Shown piece after piece: positions 18,037-25,911 of a stretch of 64,000 nucleotides of DNA (the stretch's first letter is position 1; every line of letters begins with the position of its first letter). The notes beneath the pieces were generated by a model. The model searched no databases, had not been told where the DNA came from, and saw nothing but the letters and a program-made list of their open reading frames with translations. Made by a program: the position numbers and the translations under genes. The stretch lies in the NCBI RefSeq assembly GCF_000186265.1, contig NC_014934.1, positions 2,294,001-2,358,000 on the forward strand, in the 5' to 3' direction. Origin of the DNA: Cellulophaga algicola DSM 14237. GTDB taxonomy: Bacteria; Bacteroidota; Bacteroidia; Flavobacteriales; Flavobacteriaceae.

Positions 18037-18076
18037 AAAAAAAGCCTGAAGATGTTTATGATCTTCAGGCTTTTTT
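18037..18076. terminator. Bidirectional terminator, sucB / peroxidase
   Basis: A perfect 10-bp stem GCCTGAAGAT/ATCTTCAGGC with a 7-nt loop, flanked by seven A on the left and six T on the right. It serves the converging sucAB and peroxidase transcripts. Confidence 0.9.
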
Positions 18077-18092
18077 AGTGCTTTTTAGTTTT

Positions 18093-19445
18093 TTAATTAC
18101 AATGCATATCTGCTCTAGAGCTTGGGTCTGCATTAGGGAAGCATAATCCTGTAGGCAACGCGCCAGGGGTGTATCTATTTAAATTTTTATCGGATAAACT
18201 GGTTTCAATGAATGCTGCAATAAGGTCTACTTCTTCTTCGCTTAAATGTAAAGGGGAAAATTTACCCGATAATTCGGAGGTAGAAACTTCTGTATTTTCA
18301 TGTGTAGCAATGTTCTTGTATGCTATAACTTCTTTGATAGAAGTGAAGCTTCCTCCGTGTCCAAAAAACTGAACATCTGTTAAGTTATAAAGTTGGGGAA
18401 CTTTAAATTTATAATTATCAGAGGTTTTGTTAGTGAAACCTCCACGGCCTTTTTTGGTAACGTCATCAATAATACCATGTACATTTGGGCCTTCTAGGTC
18501 TTTCATACCCAAGGCGTAAAATTCATCAGAGTTTAGTGCGGGTCCATTGTGGCATTGGTAACACTTTGCTTTTCCAAAAAATAAAAGAGCTCCTTTTTTT
18601 TCTGTTGGAGTCATAGCATCAAGGTCGCCTTTAAGCCAGTTTTGAAAATTTGTATCGTTAGATAAGATTGTTCTTTCGTAGGCGGCAATTGCTAAACCCG
18701 CATATACAAGGGAGTATCTTTCTGTAATAGCAACATCTGGAAAGGCTTTATCAAAAAGACTACTATACTCATTAGCGTCGCAAAAAGCTTTATCTAAGGC
18801 CATTCTATGAACAGATAATCCGGCTATCGCTTGGGTTTCTACGCCTTCAAAGCCCATTTGGTTTACGGCTTTTGGTGTTCCTTCGGTCCAATTAGCTTCG
18901 GTTCCTATGTTTTTGCTAGTTGCGCCAAATTGTCCATTCCACAACATTAATTTTTGATAGGCTGAGTTTAATACCGTTGGAGATTTTATAGGTTGTACAT
19001 CAATCATGTCTTCTGTATATAAAGGATCTATGATTCTAGATTCACCAGCAATTCCAAATCCCATTCCTCCATCTCCTATACCTTGTTGTATTCCACTTTG
19101 GAAGCCTGCAGCACTATGGTGGCAGCTAGCGCAAGAATAAGTTTCTTTATTCGTTTCTGTTTTTCCTTCTAAGCCAATTCCGGTTTCATGAAATAATAAT
19201 TGGCCTAATAATACTTTCTCCTCTGTAATTGGATTTTTAGGGTCTGACGGAATTTTGCTATAATCTGTACTATTAGGAAGTATGTAGTAGTTTAAATTTC
19301 CGGAAAGCTTTATTAATGTACTTTGTAATTCAGCATTTGTTAAGTCTTCTGCTAATGTTGTGTATTCGCTTTTTGTAGAACAGCTAATAAATAAGGTAAG
19401 TAATATAAGGAAGTAGGTTTTCTTTATAGTGGTATTTGAAAACAT
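18093..19445 (-). CDS. Di-haem cytochrome c peroxidase family lipoprotein
   Basis: A 450-residue protein with a lipobox (LFIS-Cys22) and two haem c motifs, CASCH at 105-109 and CYQCH at 295-299. This is the spacing of the CcpA/MauG peroxidase family, and the PILGQLLFHE-type start of the domain is present as VLLGQLLFHET. Further family marks are GPNVHGIIDD and YNLTDVQFFGHGGSFTSIKEV near the C-terminus. It should face the periplasm and reduce hydrogen peroxide with electrons from a c-type cytochrome. A MauG-like oxidative role is the alternative. It is a single gene, convergent with sucAB. Confidence 0.9.
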   Translation of the reverse strand: MFSNTTIKKTYFLILLTLFISCSTKSEYTTLAEDLTNAELQSTLIKLSGNLNYYILPNSTDYSKIPSDPKNPITEEKVLLGQLLFHETGIGLEGKTETNKETYSCASCHHSAAGFQSGIQQGIGDGGMGFGIAGESRIIDPLYTEDMIDVQPIKSPTVLNSAYQKLMLWNGQFGATSKNIGTEANWTEGTPKAVNQMGFEGVETQAIAGLSVHRMALDKAFCDANEYSSLFDKAFPDVAITERYSLVYAGLAIAAYERTILSNDTNFQNWLKGDLDAMTPTEKKGALLFFGKAKCYQCHNGPALNSDEFYALGMKDLEGPNVHGIIDDVTKKGRGGFTNKTSDNYKFKVPQLYNLTDVQFFGHGGSFTSIKEVIAYKNIATHENTEVSTSELSGKFSPLHLSEEEVDLIAAFIETSLSDKNLNRYTPGALPTGLCFPNADPSSRADMHCN

Positions 19446-19539
19446 ATAAATAGTAGGGTTTAGAATTTGGGGTAAATGTATGTAGGATTTTTAGAATATT
19501 TTCTGATGTAAGTCAATCTGCGTAAAATTTAGGTATTCT

Positions 19540-19983
19540 TCATTTTTGCCTTAGGTAAAGTACCTTTTTATCATAATCTATGATCGCTTTTCCCTTTTTC
19601 AATAGATCTGCACCTATAATTCCGTCTACTGATTTTGCATTATGATTGGTAAGTGCTTCATTTACATGTGTTAAATCAAAGAGAACAATTTTTAATTTTT
19701 TGGATGTCCATTTCCCTATTTCAATAGTGTTTTTTGTAGAAATTAAGGTTTCCATGTTTGTGGCGCCAGCTCCAGCAGCTTTTATATTGGATTCTTTTGA
19801 TGTTAAATTGAAGGATTCAATTTGATCAAAACCTACACAGGTATTAGAAGCTCCAGTGTCTAATATGAAACTTCCTTCTATGCTATTTATTTTTGCTTTA
19901 ATTTCAAAATGATTGGTACTAGTTAAAACTAGTGGTATTTTAAGGTATTTTTTTTGTTTTAAAAATTCTTTGAGACTCTTCAC
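19540..19983 (-). CDS. Retropepsin-like aspartic protease family protein
   Basis: The core is a single-domain pepsin-like fold with FILDTGASNTC holding the catalytic Asp-Thr-Gly, and DGIIGADLLKKGKAIIDY near the C-terminus, as in gag-pol-like or clan AA bacterial aspartic proteases. The frame is open back to an ATG at 20046, but that would overlap divergent tatD and adds an unusual Cys-rich stretch. The GTG at 19983 gives a start VKSLKEFLKQKKY that looks like the usual N-terminus of this family, so I chose it (147 residues). No signal peptide is seen with that start. Its substrate is unknown. Confidence 0.75.
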   Translation of the reverse strand: MKSLKEFLKQKKYLKIPLVLTSTNHFEIKAKINSIEGSFILDTGASNTCVGFDQIESFNLTSKESNIKAAGAGATNMETLISTKNTIEIGKWTSKKLKIVLFDLTHVNEALTNHNAKSVDGIIGADLLKKGKAIIDYDKKVLYLRQK

Positions 19984-20019
19984 GTGTTTTTTTGATAAAG
20001 ATAAGGCTATTTTTGTACC

Positions 20020-20787
20020 ATGATATTTACAGATACACATACCCATTTATACAGTGAGGCATTTGATGATGACAGAATAGAAATTGTTAAAAAAGCGATT
20101 GATGCTGGTGTTCAGCGTTTCTTTTTGCCTGCTATAGATTCCACTTTTACTGAATCAATGATAGCCTTAGAGGAAGAATTTCCAGAACATATGTTTTTAA
20201 TGACGGGTTTGCACCCTACTCATGTAAAAGATAATTATTTAGATGAAATAGCCCATGTAGAAGAGATGCTTAGTAAGCATAAATATTATGCTATTGGTGA
20301 AATTGGGATCGACTTATATTGGGATAAATCATTTGTAAAACAACAACAAGAGGCATTTAGAATGCAAATTAAGATTGCCAAAAGAGAGAAATTACCCATA
20401 GTTATTCATTGTCGCGATGCATTTGATGAAGTTTTTGAAATCTTAGAAGAAGAGAAGGCGGATGAATTATTTGGAATTTTTCATTGTTTCACTGGTTCAA
20501 AAGAGCAAGCGCTCAGGGCTATTGGGTACAATTTGAAATTAGGCATTGGTGGGGTGGCTACTTTTAAGAATGGTAAGATTGATCAATTTTTAAATGAAAT
20601 AGCTATAGAGCATATAGTTCTTGAGACCGATGCGCCTTATTTGGCGCCAGTGCCATTTAGAGGAAAAAGAAATGAAAGTGCTTACCTTGTTAATGTGGCC
20701 ACTAAATTAGCGACTATATATAATAGGTCTCTAGCAGAGATAGCAGAAATTACTACAACTAATTCTAAAGCAGTATTTGGAATATAA
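20020..20787 (+). CDS. tatD: TatD family metal-dependent DNase/hydrolase
   Basis: A 255-residue TIM-barrel hydrolase with the TatD metal motifs: DTHTHL at the N-terminus, GEIGIDLYWD (Glu ligand), VIHCRDA, FHCFTG and ETDAPYLAP. Family members are 3'-5' DNases or RNases, some with a role in repair of oxidative damage. The length is typical. ansA follows 11 bases after the stop, with an alternative start only 2 bases away, so the two are cotranscribed. Confidence 0.93.
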   Translation: MIFTDTHTHLYSEAFDDDRIEIVKKAIDAGVQRFFLPAIDSTFTESMIALEEEFPEHMFLMTGLHPTHVKDNYLDEIAHVEEMLSKHKYYAIGEIGIDLYWDKSFVKQQQEAFRMQIKIAKREKLPIVIHCRDAFDEVFEILEEEKADELFGIFHCFTGSKEQALRAIGYNLKLGIGGVATFKNGKIDQFLNEIAIEHIVLETDAPYLAPVPFRGKRNESAYLVNVATKLATIYNRSLAEIAEITTTNSKAVFGI

Positions 20788-20798
20788 AATTGCCTATA

Positions 20799-21827
20799 AT
20801 GACCAATAAAACTAAAATATTATTAATCTATACCGGCGGTACTATTGGTATGATTAAAGACTATAAAACTGGGGCATTAAAGGCTTTTGACTTTGGTAAA
20901 TTGCAAAAGAATATACCTGAATTGGCACAATTAGATTGTGAGATTTCTAGTCATTCTTTTGATTCTCCCATAGATTCCTCAAATATTCATACCAGTCATT
21001 GGGTGTGTATATCAGAAACTATTGAGGATAATTATGATGCTTATGATGGTTTTGTTGTGCTTCATGGGAGTGACACAATGAGCTATTCTGCTTCTGCATT
21101 GAGTTATATGTTAGAAAATTTAACGAAACCAGTTATTTTTACAGGTTCCCAACTGCCAATAGGAGATTTAAGAACAGATGCTAAAGAGAATCTAATTACT
21201 TCGGTTCAAATTGCTGCTTTGCAAGCAAAAGGGGTAGCGGTAATCCAAGAGGTAGGTTTGTATTTTGAGTATAAATTGTATCGAGGAAATAGAACAACCA
21301 AGTTTAGCGCAGAACATTTTCAGGCATTTGGTTCGTTAAATTACCCTCCGTTAGCAGAATCTGGAGTACATTTAAAGGTGTTTAATGAATATTTGTTGAA
21401 GCCAAAAAGGAAAAAAAAGTTAATAGTTCATAAAATTTTAGATAATAATGTGGCTATTTTAAAATTATTTCCAGGTTTTAATGAACAATTATTGCAATCT
21501 GTTTTGCAAACACCAAATTTAAAAGCAGTAATAATTGAAACTTATGGCTCAGGAAATGCCCCAACAGATTTATGGCTGGTAGAAAATTTAAAAAAAGCTA
21601 TAAAAAAAGGGATACATATTATTAACGTTACACAGTGCTCTGGAGGCAGTGTAATTATGGGGCAATATGAAACAAGTGAGCATTTACAGAAGCTGCAAGT
21701 TATTAATGGTAAGGATATTACAACAGAAGCGGCTATTACTAAATTAATGTATTTGTTGGGTTGTAAAATCTCAAATAAACTGTTTAAAACTGTTTTTGAA
21801 ACTTCTCTTCGCGGAGAGATGGCTTAA
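20799..21827 (+). CDS. ansA: L-asparaginase type I (cytoplasmic)
   Basis: A protein of about 342 residues without a signal peptide. It carries both catalytic threonine motifs of bacterial asparaginases: YTGGTIGM near the N-terminus and VLHGSDTMSY (Thr-Asp). ETYGSGNAP in the C-terminal half and DLRTDAKENL are typical of AnsA. It hydrolyses asparagine to aspartate and ammonia. The frame has two ATG starts, 20790 and 20799; the second gives MTNKTKILLIYTGG, the usual N-terminus, and was chosen. It is downstream of tatD in the same transcript. Confidence 0.93.
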   Translation: MTNKTKILLIYTGGTIGMIKDYKTGALKAFDFGKLQKNIPELAQLDCEISSHSFDSPIDSSNIHTSHWVCISETIEDNYDAYDGFVVLHGSDTMSYSASALSYMLENLTKPVIFTGSQLPIGDLRTDAKENLITSVQIAALQAKGVAVIQEVGLYFEYKLYRGNRTTKFSAEHFQAFGSLNYPPLAESGVHLKVFNEYLLKPKRKKKLIVHKILDNNVAILKLFPGFNEQLLQSVLQTPNLKAVIIETYGSGNAPTDLWLVENLKKAIKKGIHIINVTQCSGGSVIMGQYETSEHLQKLQVINGKDITTEAAITKLMYLLGCKISNKLFKTVFETSLRGEMA

Positions 21828-21896
21828 AATTAACGTTGGAAATTTTATTTAATACTTTTTTTTTTGTTAATTCGACGCCTTGAAAAATTGATTATT

Positions 21897-21984
21897 AGAG
21901 AGGTGGCCGAGTGGTCGAAGGCGCACGCCTGGAAAGTGTGTATACCTCAAAAGGGTATCGAGGGTTCGAATCCCTTCCTCTCTG
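21897..21984 (+). tRNA. tRNA-Ser (anticodon GGA)
   Basis: An 88-nt cloverleaf. The acceptor arm AGAGAGG pairs with CCTCTCT and the anticodon stem CACGC pairs with GTGTG around CTGGAAA (anticodon 21931-21933). A long variable arm (TACCTC...GGGTA) marks the type II serine tRNA, and the T loop TTCGAAT is standard. CCA is not encoded. Confidence 0.97.
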
Positions 21985-22062
21985 CAATTAATTTTTAATT
22001 TTTTAATTGTAAAATTTTTTTATCTTTAACCCATTAACTAATCTAATTTAAGTTTGAAAGAA

Positions 22063-22854
22063 ATGAAAAGATTATTCTCTATCCTAGCAGTAGCTGGGTT
22101 ATTTGTATGTAACACAAATACTGTTAACGCTCAAGTAAATGCAAATGCAATTACTTCTAACCTGTCTGCAACTATTGCAACAGCAGCAACTATGATTCAA
22201 GATGCAGCTGCAGCAGAGTCAGAAAGAGGTTTTGTTCAAGTATTAAAAGAAAAATTTATTGAAGGTGGAGCTGGCTTCATGGGTATCGTACTATTATGTT
22301 TGATACTTGGTTTAGCAGTTGCTATTGAAAGAATTATTTATTTAAACTTGGCAACAACAAACACTACAAAATTAAAGCAAAGAGTTGAAGATGCACTAGC
22401 TTCTGGTGGTATCGAGGCTGCTAAAGAAGTTTGTAGAAATACTAAAGGACCTGTTGCGTCTATCTACTACCAAGGTTTAGATAGAGCTGGCGAAAGTATC
22501 GAATCTGCTGAAAAAGCGGTTGTTGCTTACGGTGGTGTTCAAATGGGACAACTTGAGAAGAATGTTTCTTGGTTATCTTTATTTATCGCTATTGCTCCAA
22601 TGCTTGGTTTCATGGGTACTGTAATTGGTATGATTGCTGCCTTCGAGAAAATTGCAGCAGTTGGTAACTTAAGTGCTTCTCTTATTGCAGGTGATATTCA
22701 AGTAGCGTTATTGACAACGGTATTTGGTCTTATTGTGGCTATTATTCTTCAAATTTTTTATAATTACATTATCGCTAAGATCGATAGTATTGTAAATGAT
22801 ATGGAAGATTCGTCAATCTCTTTGATTGATATGTTGGTAGATCACAAAAAATAA
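22063..22854 (+). CDS. MotA/TolQ/ExbB proton channel family protein
   Basis: A 263-residue membrane protein. An N-terminal signal-like helix (MKRLFSILAVAGLFV, ending VNA-Q) and a linker of about 45 residues precede the usual three-TM ExbB core: GGAGFMGIVLLCLILGLAVAIERI, then NVSWLSLFIAIAPMLGFMGTVIGMI, then LLTTVFGLIVAIILQIFYNYII. The conserved APMLGFMGTVxGMIxAF and TxxGLxVAI blocks line the proton path. With the ExbD subunits it should use the proton gradient to energise TonB-like or envelope machinery. A TTG three codons upstream (22054) is less likely as start. First gene of a four-gene set. Confidence 0.92.
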   Translation: MKRLFSILAVAGLFVCNTNTVNAQVNANAITSNLSATIATAATMIQDAAAAESERGFVQVLKEKFIEGGAGFMGIVLLCLILGLAVAIERIIYLNLATTNTTKLKQRVEDALASGGIEAAKEVCRNTKGPVASIYYQGLDRAGESIESAEKAVVAYGGVQMGQLEKNVSWLSLFIAIAPMLGFMGTVIGMIAAFEKIAAVGNLSASLIAGDIQVALLTTVFGLIVAIILQIFYNYIIAKIDSIVNDMEDSSISLIDMLVDHKK

Positions 22855-22877
22855 GTCGCACTTAATACTTAAGTAAA

Positions 22878-23315
22878 ATGAATAAGATAATTAAAATTAT
22901 ATTAATCGTACTCAGCGTCCTAGGTTTAGTTCTATGGGTGATGATTGCAAGAGAACCTGAAGTTACAGTAGGTAATGGATCAATGAATTTTATGTTCATT
23001 ATTACATTTATCTTGCTTGCTATAGCAGTACTTGCTAGTTTGTTCTTTGGATTGAAAAACGTATTCTCTACACCAGAAGGTCTTAAAAGAACTGCAATTG
23101 GAGTAGGTGGTCTTATCGTTGTTGGAATTTTATCATATGTTTTCGCAAGCGGTACAGATGTTAGCATTGAAGCAATGGAGAGAAAAACTGGAATCCTTAC
23201 GGATGAAAGTACCATTAAAACTATTGGCACATTCTTAAATATGTTTTTCATATTGACGATTATTGCTGTAGGTTCAATGATATTGCCAGGTGTGAAAAAA
23301 ATGTTTAACAAATAA
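22878..23315 (+). CDS. Small four-helix membrane protein in the exb cluster
   Basis: 145 residues with about four transmembrane helices (near residues 3-23, 38-58, 75-92 and 118-138). I know no function for it. It sits between the exbB-like gene (24 bases upstream) and the first exbD-like gene (12 bases downstream), so it is very likely cotranscribed and may belong to the energising complex. The only long soluble part is between helices 3 and 4 (VSIEAMERKTGILTDEST). It has no cysteines. Confidence 0.8.
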   Translation: MNKIIKIILIVLSVLGLVLWVMIAREPEVTVGNGSMNFMFIITFILLAIAVLASLFFGLKNVFSTPEGLKRTAIGVGGLIVVGILSYVFASGTDVSIEAMERKTGILTDESTIKTIGTFLNMFFILTIIAVGSMILPGVKKMFNK

Positions 23316-23326
23316 AATAGATAACT

Positions 23327-23953
23327 ATGCCAAGAAGAGGAGCACCACCAGAGGTTAACGCCGGTTCTATGGCAGACATAGCTTTCTTACTGTTAATCTT
23401 TTTCCTAGTAACTACTACTATTGAAACAGATGCAGGTTTAGATCGTATGTTGCCGCCATTTGAGCCGCCTACGGAAGCACCACCAATTATAAAGGAGAAG
23501 AATATTTTTACTGTAAATATCAATAAAAATGGACAACTTTTAGTTGAGGATGAACTGGCAGATATAAAAAGTTTGAGAGAAAAAGCGATGACTTTTCTTG
23601 ATAACGGAGGAGCTTTAAAAGGTTCTGAAGAGTATTGTAACTATTGTAAAGGTAAAAGAGACGAGTCGTCTTCTGATAACCCTACAAAAGCTATTATTTC
23701 TTTAAAGAATGATAGAGAAACACAATACGGAGTTTATATTACGGTTCAGAATGAAATCGTAGCTGCGTATAATGAATTGCGTAATAGAGAGTCTGAAAGA
23801 CTTTATAAGCGTAAATTCACCGATATGGAAGCTGAATATTTGAATCCAGAAACTTCTCCAGAAGCTAAAGAAGTTTTAAAGGAGAGAGTGAGAAAAATAC
23901 AGGAATTATTTCCTCAAAAGTTCTCTGAAGCTGAAACATCAAGTGGTAATTAA
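23327..23953 (+). CDS. ExbD/TolR family protein with periplasmic CxxC
   Basis: A 208-residue biopolymer transport protein. After a short cytoplasmic start (MPRRGAPPEVNAGSMAD) comes one TM helix, ADIAFLLLIFFLVTTTI, with the conserved proton-relay Asp17. The rest is periplasmic and longer than in E. coli ExbD (141 residues). It includes a CNYC pair at residues 104-107, and a TKAIISLKNDRETQYGVYITVQNEI stretch that matches the usual strand-helix of the ExbD domain, then a Glu/Lys-rich C-terminal helix. The cysteine pair could form a disulfide or bind metal. It works with the adjacent ExbB-like channel. Confidence 0.9.
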   Translation: MPRRGAPPEVNAGSMADIAFLLLIFFLVTTTIETDAGLDRMLPPFEPPTEAPPIIKEKNIFTVNINKNGQLLVEDELADIKSLREKAMTFLDNGGALKGSEEYCNYCKGKRDESSSDNPTKAIISLKNDRETQYGVYITVQNEIVAAYNELRNRESERLYKRKFTDMEAEYLNPETSPEAKEVLKERVRKIQELFPQKFSEAETSSGN

Positions 23954-23971
23954 TCGTAAAAGTTAAAAGAT

Positions 23972-24454
23972 ATGTCAAAATTTAGCAAGAAAAAAGATGG
24001 TGATATACCTGCGGTTTCAACTGCATCTTTACCGGATATTGTTTTTATGCTTCTATTTTTCTTTATGACCGTTACGGTAATGAAAGACACTTCTGTGAAT
24101 GTTCAGAATGAACTTCCTAAAGCAAGTGAAATTAAGAAGTTAGAGAAGAAAGACCGTGTAATCACTATTTATGTTGGAGCACCAACTCAGGAATACCAAA
24201 AACTTTTTGGTACTGAAGCGAAAATTCAACTTAATGATAAGTTTTCTAATCCTTCTGAAGTAGGTCCTTACATACTTCAAGAAAGAGCAAAGAAATCTGA
24301 AGATTTGCAAAATGTATTAACTACATCATTAAAAGTTGATAGAAAAGCAAACATGGGTATTATTTCTGATATTAAAGAAGAATTACGTAAAGTAAATGCT
24401 TTGAAGGTTAACTACACTACCTATGAGGGTATTGCATTTGATAACCTTAGATAG
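23972..24454 (+). CDS. ExbD/TolR family protein
   Basis: A 160-residue second ExbD-type subunit. A Lys-rich cytoplasmic start is followed by the TM helix LPDIVFMLLFFFMTVTVM, with the conserved Asp in the LPDI position. The periplasmic domain includes VITIYVGAP and LKVDRKANMGIISDIKEELRKVNALKVNYTT, close to the standard ExbD fold. It is the last gene of the exbB-orf-exbD-exbD set and is followed by a strong terminator. Two ExbD paralogues side by side are common in Bacteroidota and may form heteromeric complexes. Confidence 0.9.
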   Translation: MSKFSKKKDGDIPAVSTASLPDIVFMLLFFFMTVTVMKDTSVNVQNELPKASEIKKLEKKDRVITIYVGAPTQEYQKLFGTEAKIQLNDKFSNPSEVGPYILQERAKKSEDLQNVLTTSLKVDRKANMGIISDIKEELRKVNALKVNYTTYEGIAFDNLR

Positions 24455-24484
24455 TAAGATTAGTTTCTTTCAAAATTAGTATAC

Positions 24485-24518
24485 AAGCGCTTCAAATTTA
24501 TTTGAAGCGCTTTTTTTT
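24485..24518 (+). terminator. Terminator of the exb cluster
   Basis: A perfect 12-bp stem AAGCGCTTCAAA/TTTGAAGCGCTT with a 4-nt loop and a run of eight T. Confidence 0.92.
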
Positions 24519-24545
24519 TAGTATTGATTTAGTTACTTTTAATTT

Positions 24546-25235
24546 ATGGAAAAACATTTTTTAATAGCCTTGTTTTTTTTGCCTCTTCTTCTTTCTTCGC
24601 AAGTAGATACCGAAAGTTCCTCTGCAGACGCTAATTATCTTGAGGATCAATTTTATTTAGGGGTCAATTATAATTTTATGCTAAAAAAGCCTGACGACGT
24701 TTTTAAGCGTAATTTCTCCTATGGATTACAGATTGGATTTATAAAGGATTTGCCGTTAAATGACAGCCGCACAATCGCTTTAGGGCTTGGTTTAGGTTAT
24801 GCTGTAAACTCTTACTATTCAAATCTAATTGTTACTAACGAAAATGATGTGATTTCTTATTATGCAGAAAGTGATGCTTCCTTATATGATCGTAGTAAAT
24901 TTGAGTTGCATAGTATAGAATTGCCTTTTGAATTGCGTTGGCGTAATTCTAGCCCTACTAAATACAAATTTTTACGTATATATTCGGGCGTAAAATTCGC
25001 ATATAATTTTAGTGCAAGGTCTAAATTGGTAACAAGTACAGAGCGTTTAGGGTTTTCTAATCCAGATTTAGAACGCTTACAATATGGGCTTACTCTAAAT
25101 CTAGGCTATAATACGTTTAACCTTCATTTGTATTATTCGTTATCAGACTTTCTGAAAAAAGATACCCAACTAGATACTGGAGAAGCTATAGCTATAAATT
25201 CTCTGAGAGTTGGACTCATTTTTTACATTTTATAA
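24546..25235 (+). CDS. PorT-like outer-membrane beta-barrel protein
   Basis: A 229-residue protein with a signal peptide (LIALFFLPLLLSS-Q, about residues 1-18). The mature part is a small beta-barrel of alternating strands (QFYLGVNYNFML, FSYGLQIGFI, IALGLGLGYAV, SIELPFELRWR, YSGVKFAYNF, LTLNLGYNTFNLHLYYSL) and ends in LRVGLIFYIL. It resembles the PorT family, some members of which assist type IX secretion and gliding, but barrel proteins of this size are hard to tell apart and the T9SS role is not shown here. It overlaps the convergent gene by 6 bases. Confidence 0.75.
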   Translation: MEKHFLIALFFLPLLLSSQVDTESSSADANYLEDQFYLGVNYNFMLKKPDDVFKRNFSYGLQIGFIKDLPLNDSRTIALGLGLGYAVNSYYSNLIVTNENDVISYYAESDASLYDRSKFELHSIELPFELRWRNSSPTKYKFLRIYSGVKFAYNFSARSKLVTSTERLGFSNPDLERLQYGLTLNLGYNTFNLHLYYSLSDFLKKDTQLDTGEAIAINSLRVGLIFYIL

Positions 25236-25835
25236 CCAATAATTCAGGGTCATAAATTGTGTGGTTACTCCCAATAATAAACCACCAACTATTTCTAATT
25301 TTGAGTGTGTCCTAAAATATAGGCGTGATGATGCTAACAGTCCTCCTAATAGAATTAGAACGCTAATAGAAAGTGTTAGGTTTATTTCAAAATGTACGCT
25401 CAAATTGATCATATACATGATTAAGCTTCCAATACCTACCATATGTATACTATTGCTAAATCTTGCAAAGAGTAACACGAGTACTGTGAACAACGCTATA
25501 ACAAGCCCTATAAAGTAATAATAAAGTTCTATAGTGTAATTGTTCGGAATTACTTTGTAGATGATCATAAAGAGCAAAATAATGCTAATGTAGATAGGAT
25601 ATTTACGTTCTTTAATAGTAGACATGGCTAGCGAATTAACGATGCCAATATTTCTTAAGATTAGAAAACTTATTATGGGTATAATTACCGATAAAATAAA
25701 TATAGGGAGTAGGTTGCCTATTTGCATTTCTAAAGACGTATACTTTCTGGTAACCTGAAAATAAATTAAACTTCCATAAAGAGGAATAAATACAGGATGA
25801 AGTGCGTAGGCAATGAACTTTAAAAAGGCTTTCAT
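25230..25835 (-). CDS. PAP2-like polytopic membrane protein
   Basis: 201 residues with about six transmembrane helices. SSRLYFRTHSKLE in the C-terminal third resembles the second part of the PAP2 phosphatase signature (SR, five residues, H, three residues, D), but the last acid is Glu, and I do not see the first motif (Lys-x6-Arg-Pro) or the PSGH motif. It may be a non-catalytic relative or a transporter. The stop region overlaps the PorT-like gene by 6 bases in convergent orientation. Function uncertain. Confidence 0.65.
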   Translation of the reverse strand: MKAFLKFIAYALHPVFIPLYGSLIYFQVTRKYTSLEMQIGNLLPIFILSVIIPIISFLILRNIGIVNSLAMSTIKERKYPIYISIILLFMIIYKVIPNNYTIELYYYFIGLVIALFTVLVLLFARFSNSIHMVGIGSLIMYMINLSVHFEINLTLSISVLILLGGLLASSRLYFRTHSKLEIVGGLLLGVTTQFMTLNYWL

Positions 25836-25911
25836 TTATTCGGTTGTATTATGAGAAAAAAAGCTTTCACAGTTAATCTATGTACCATGTTAATTAAGCT
25901 TTAAAAAAGGC

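Noticed and set aside
22862-23311. 149-codon minus-strand frame
   Set aside because: Mirrors the small membrane gene of the exb cluster almost end to end; the plus-strand frame fits the operon.
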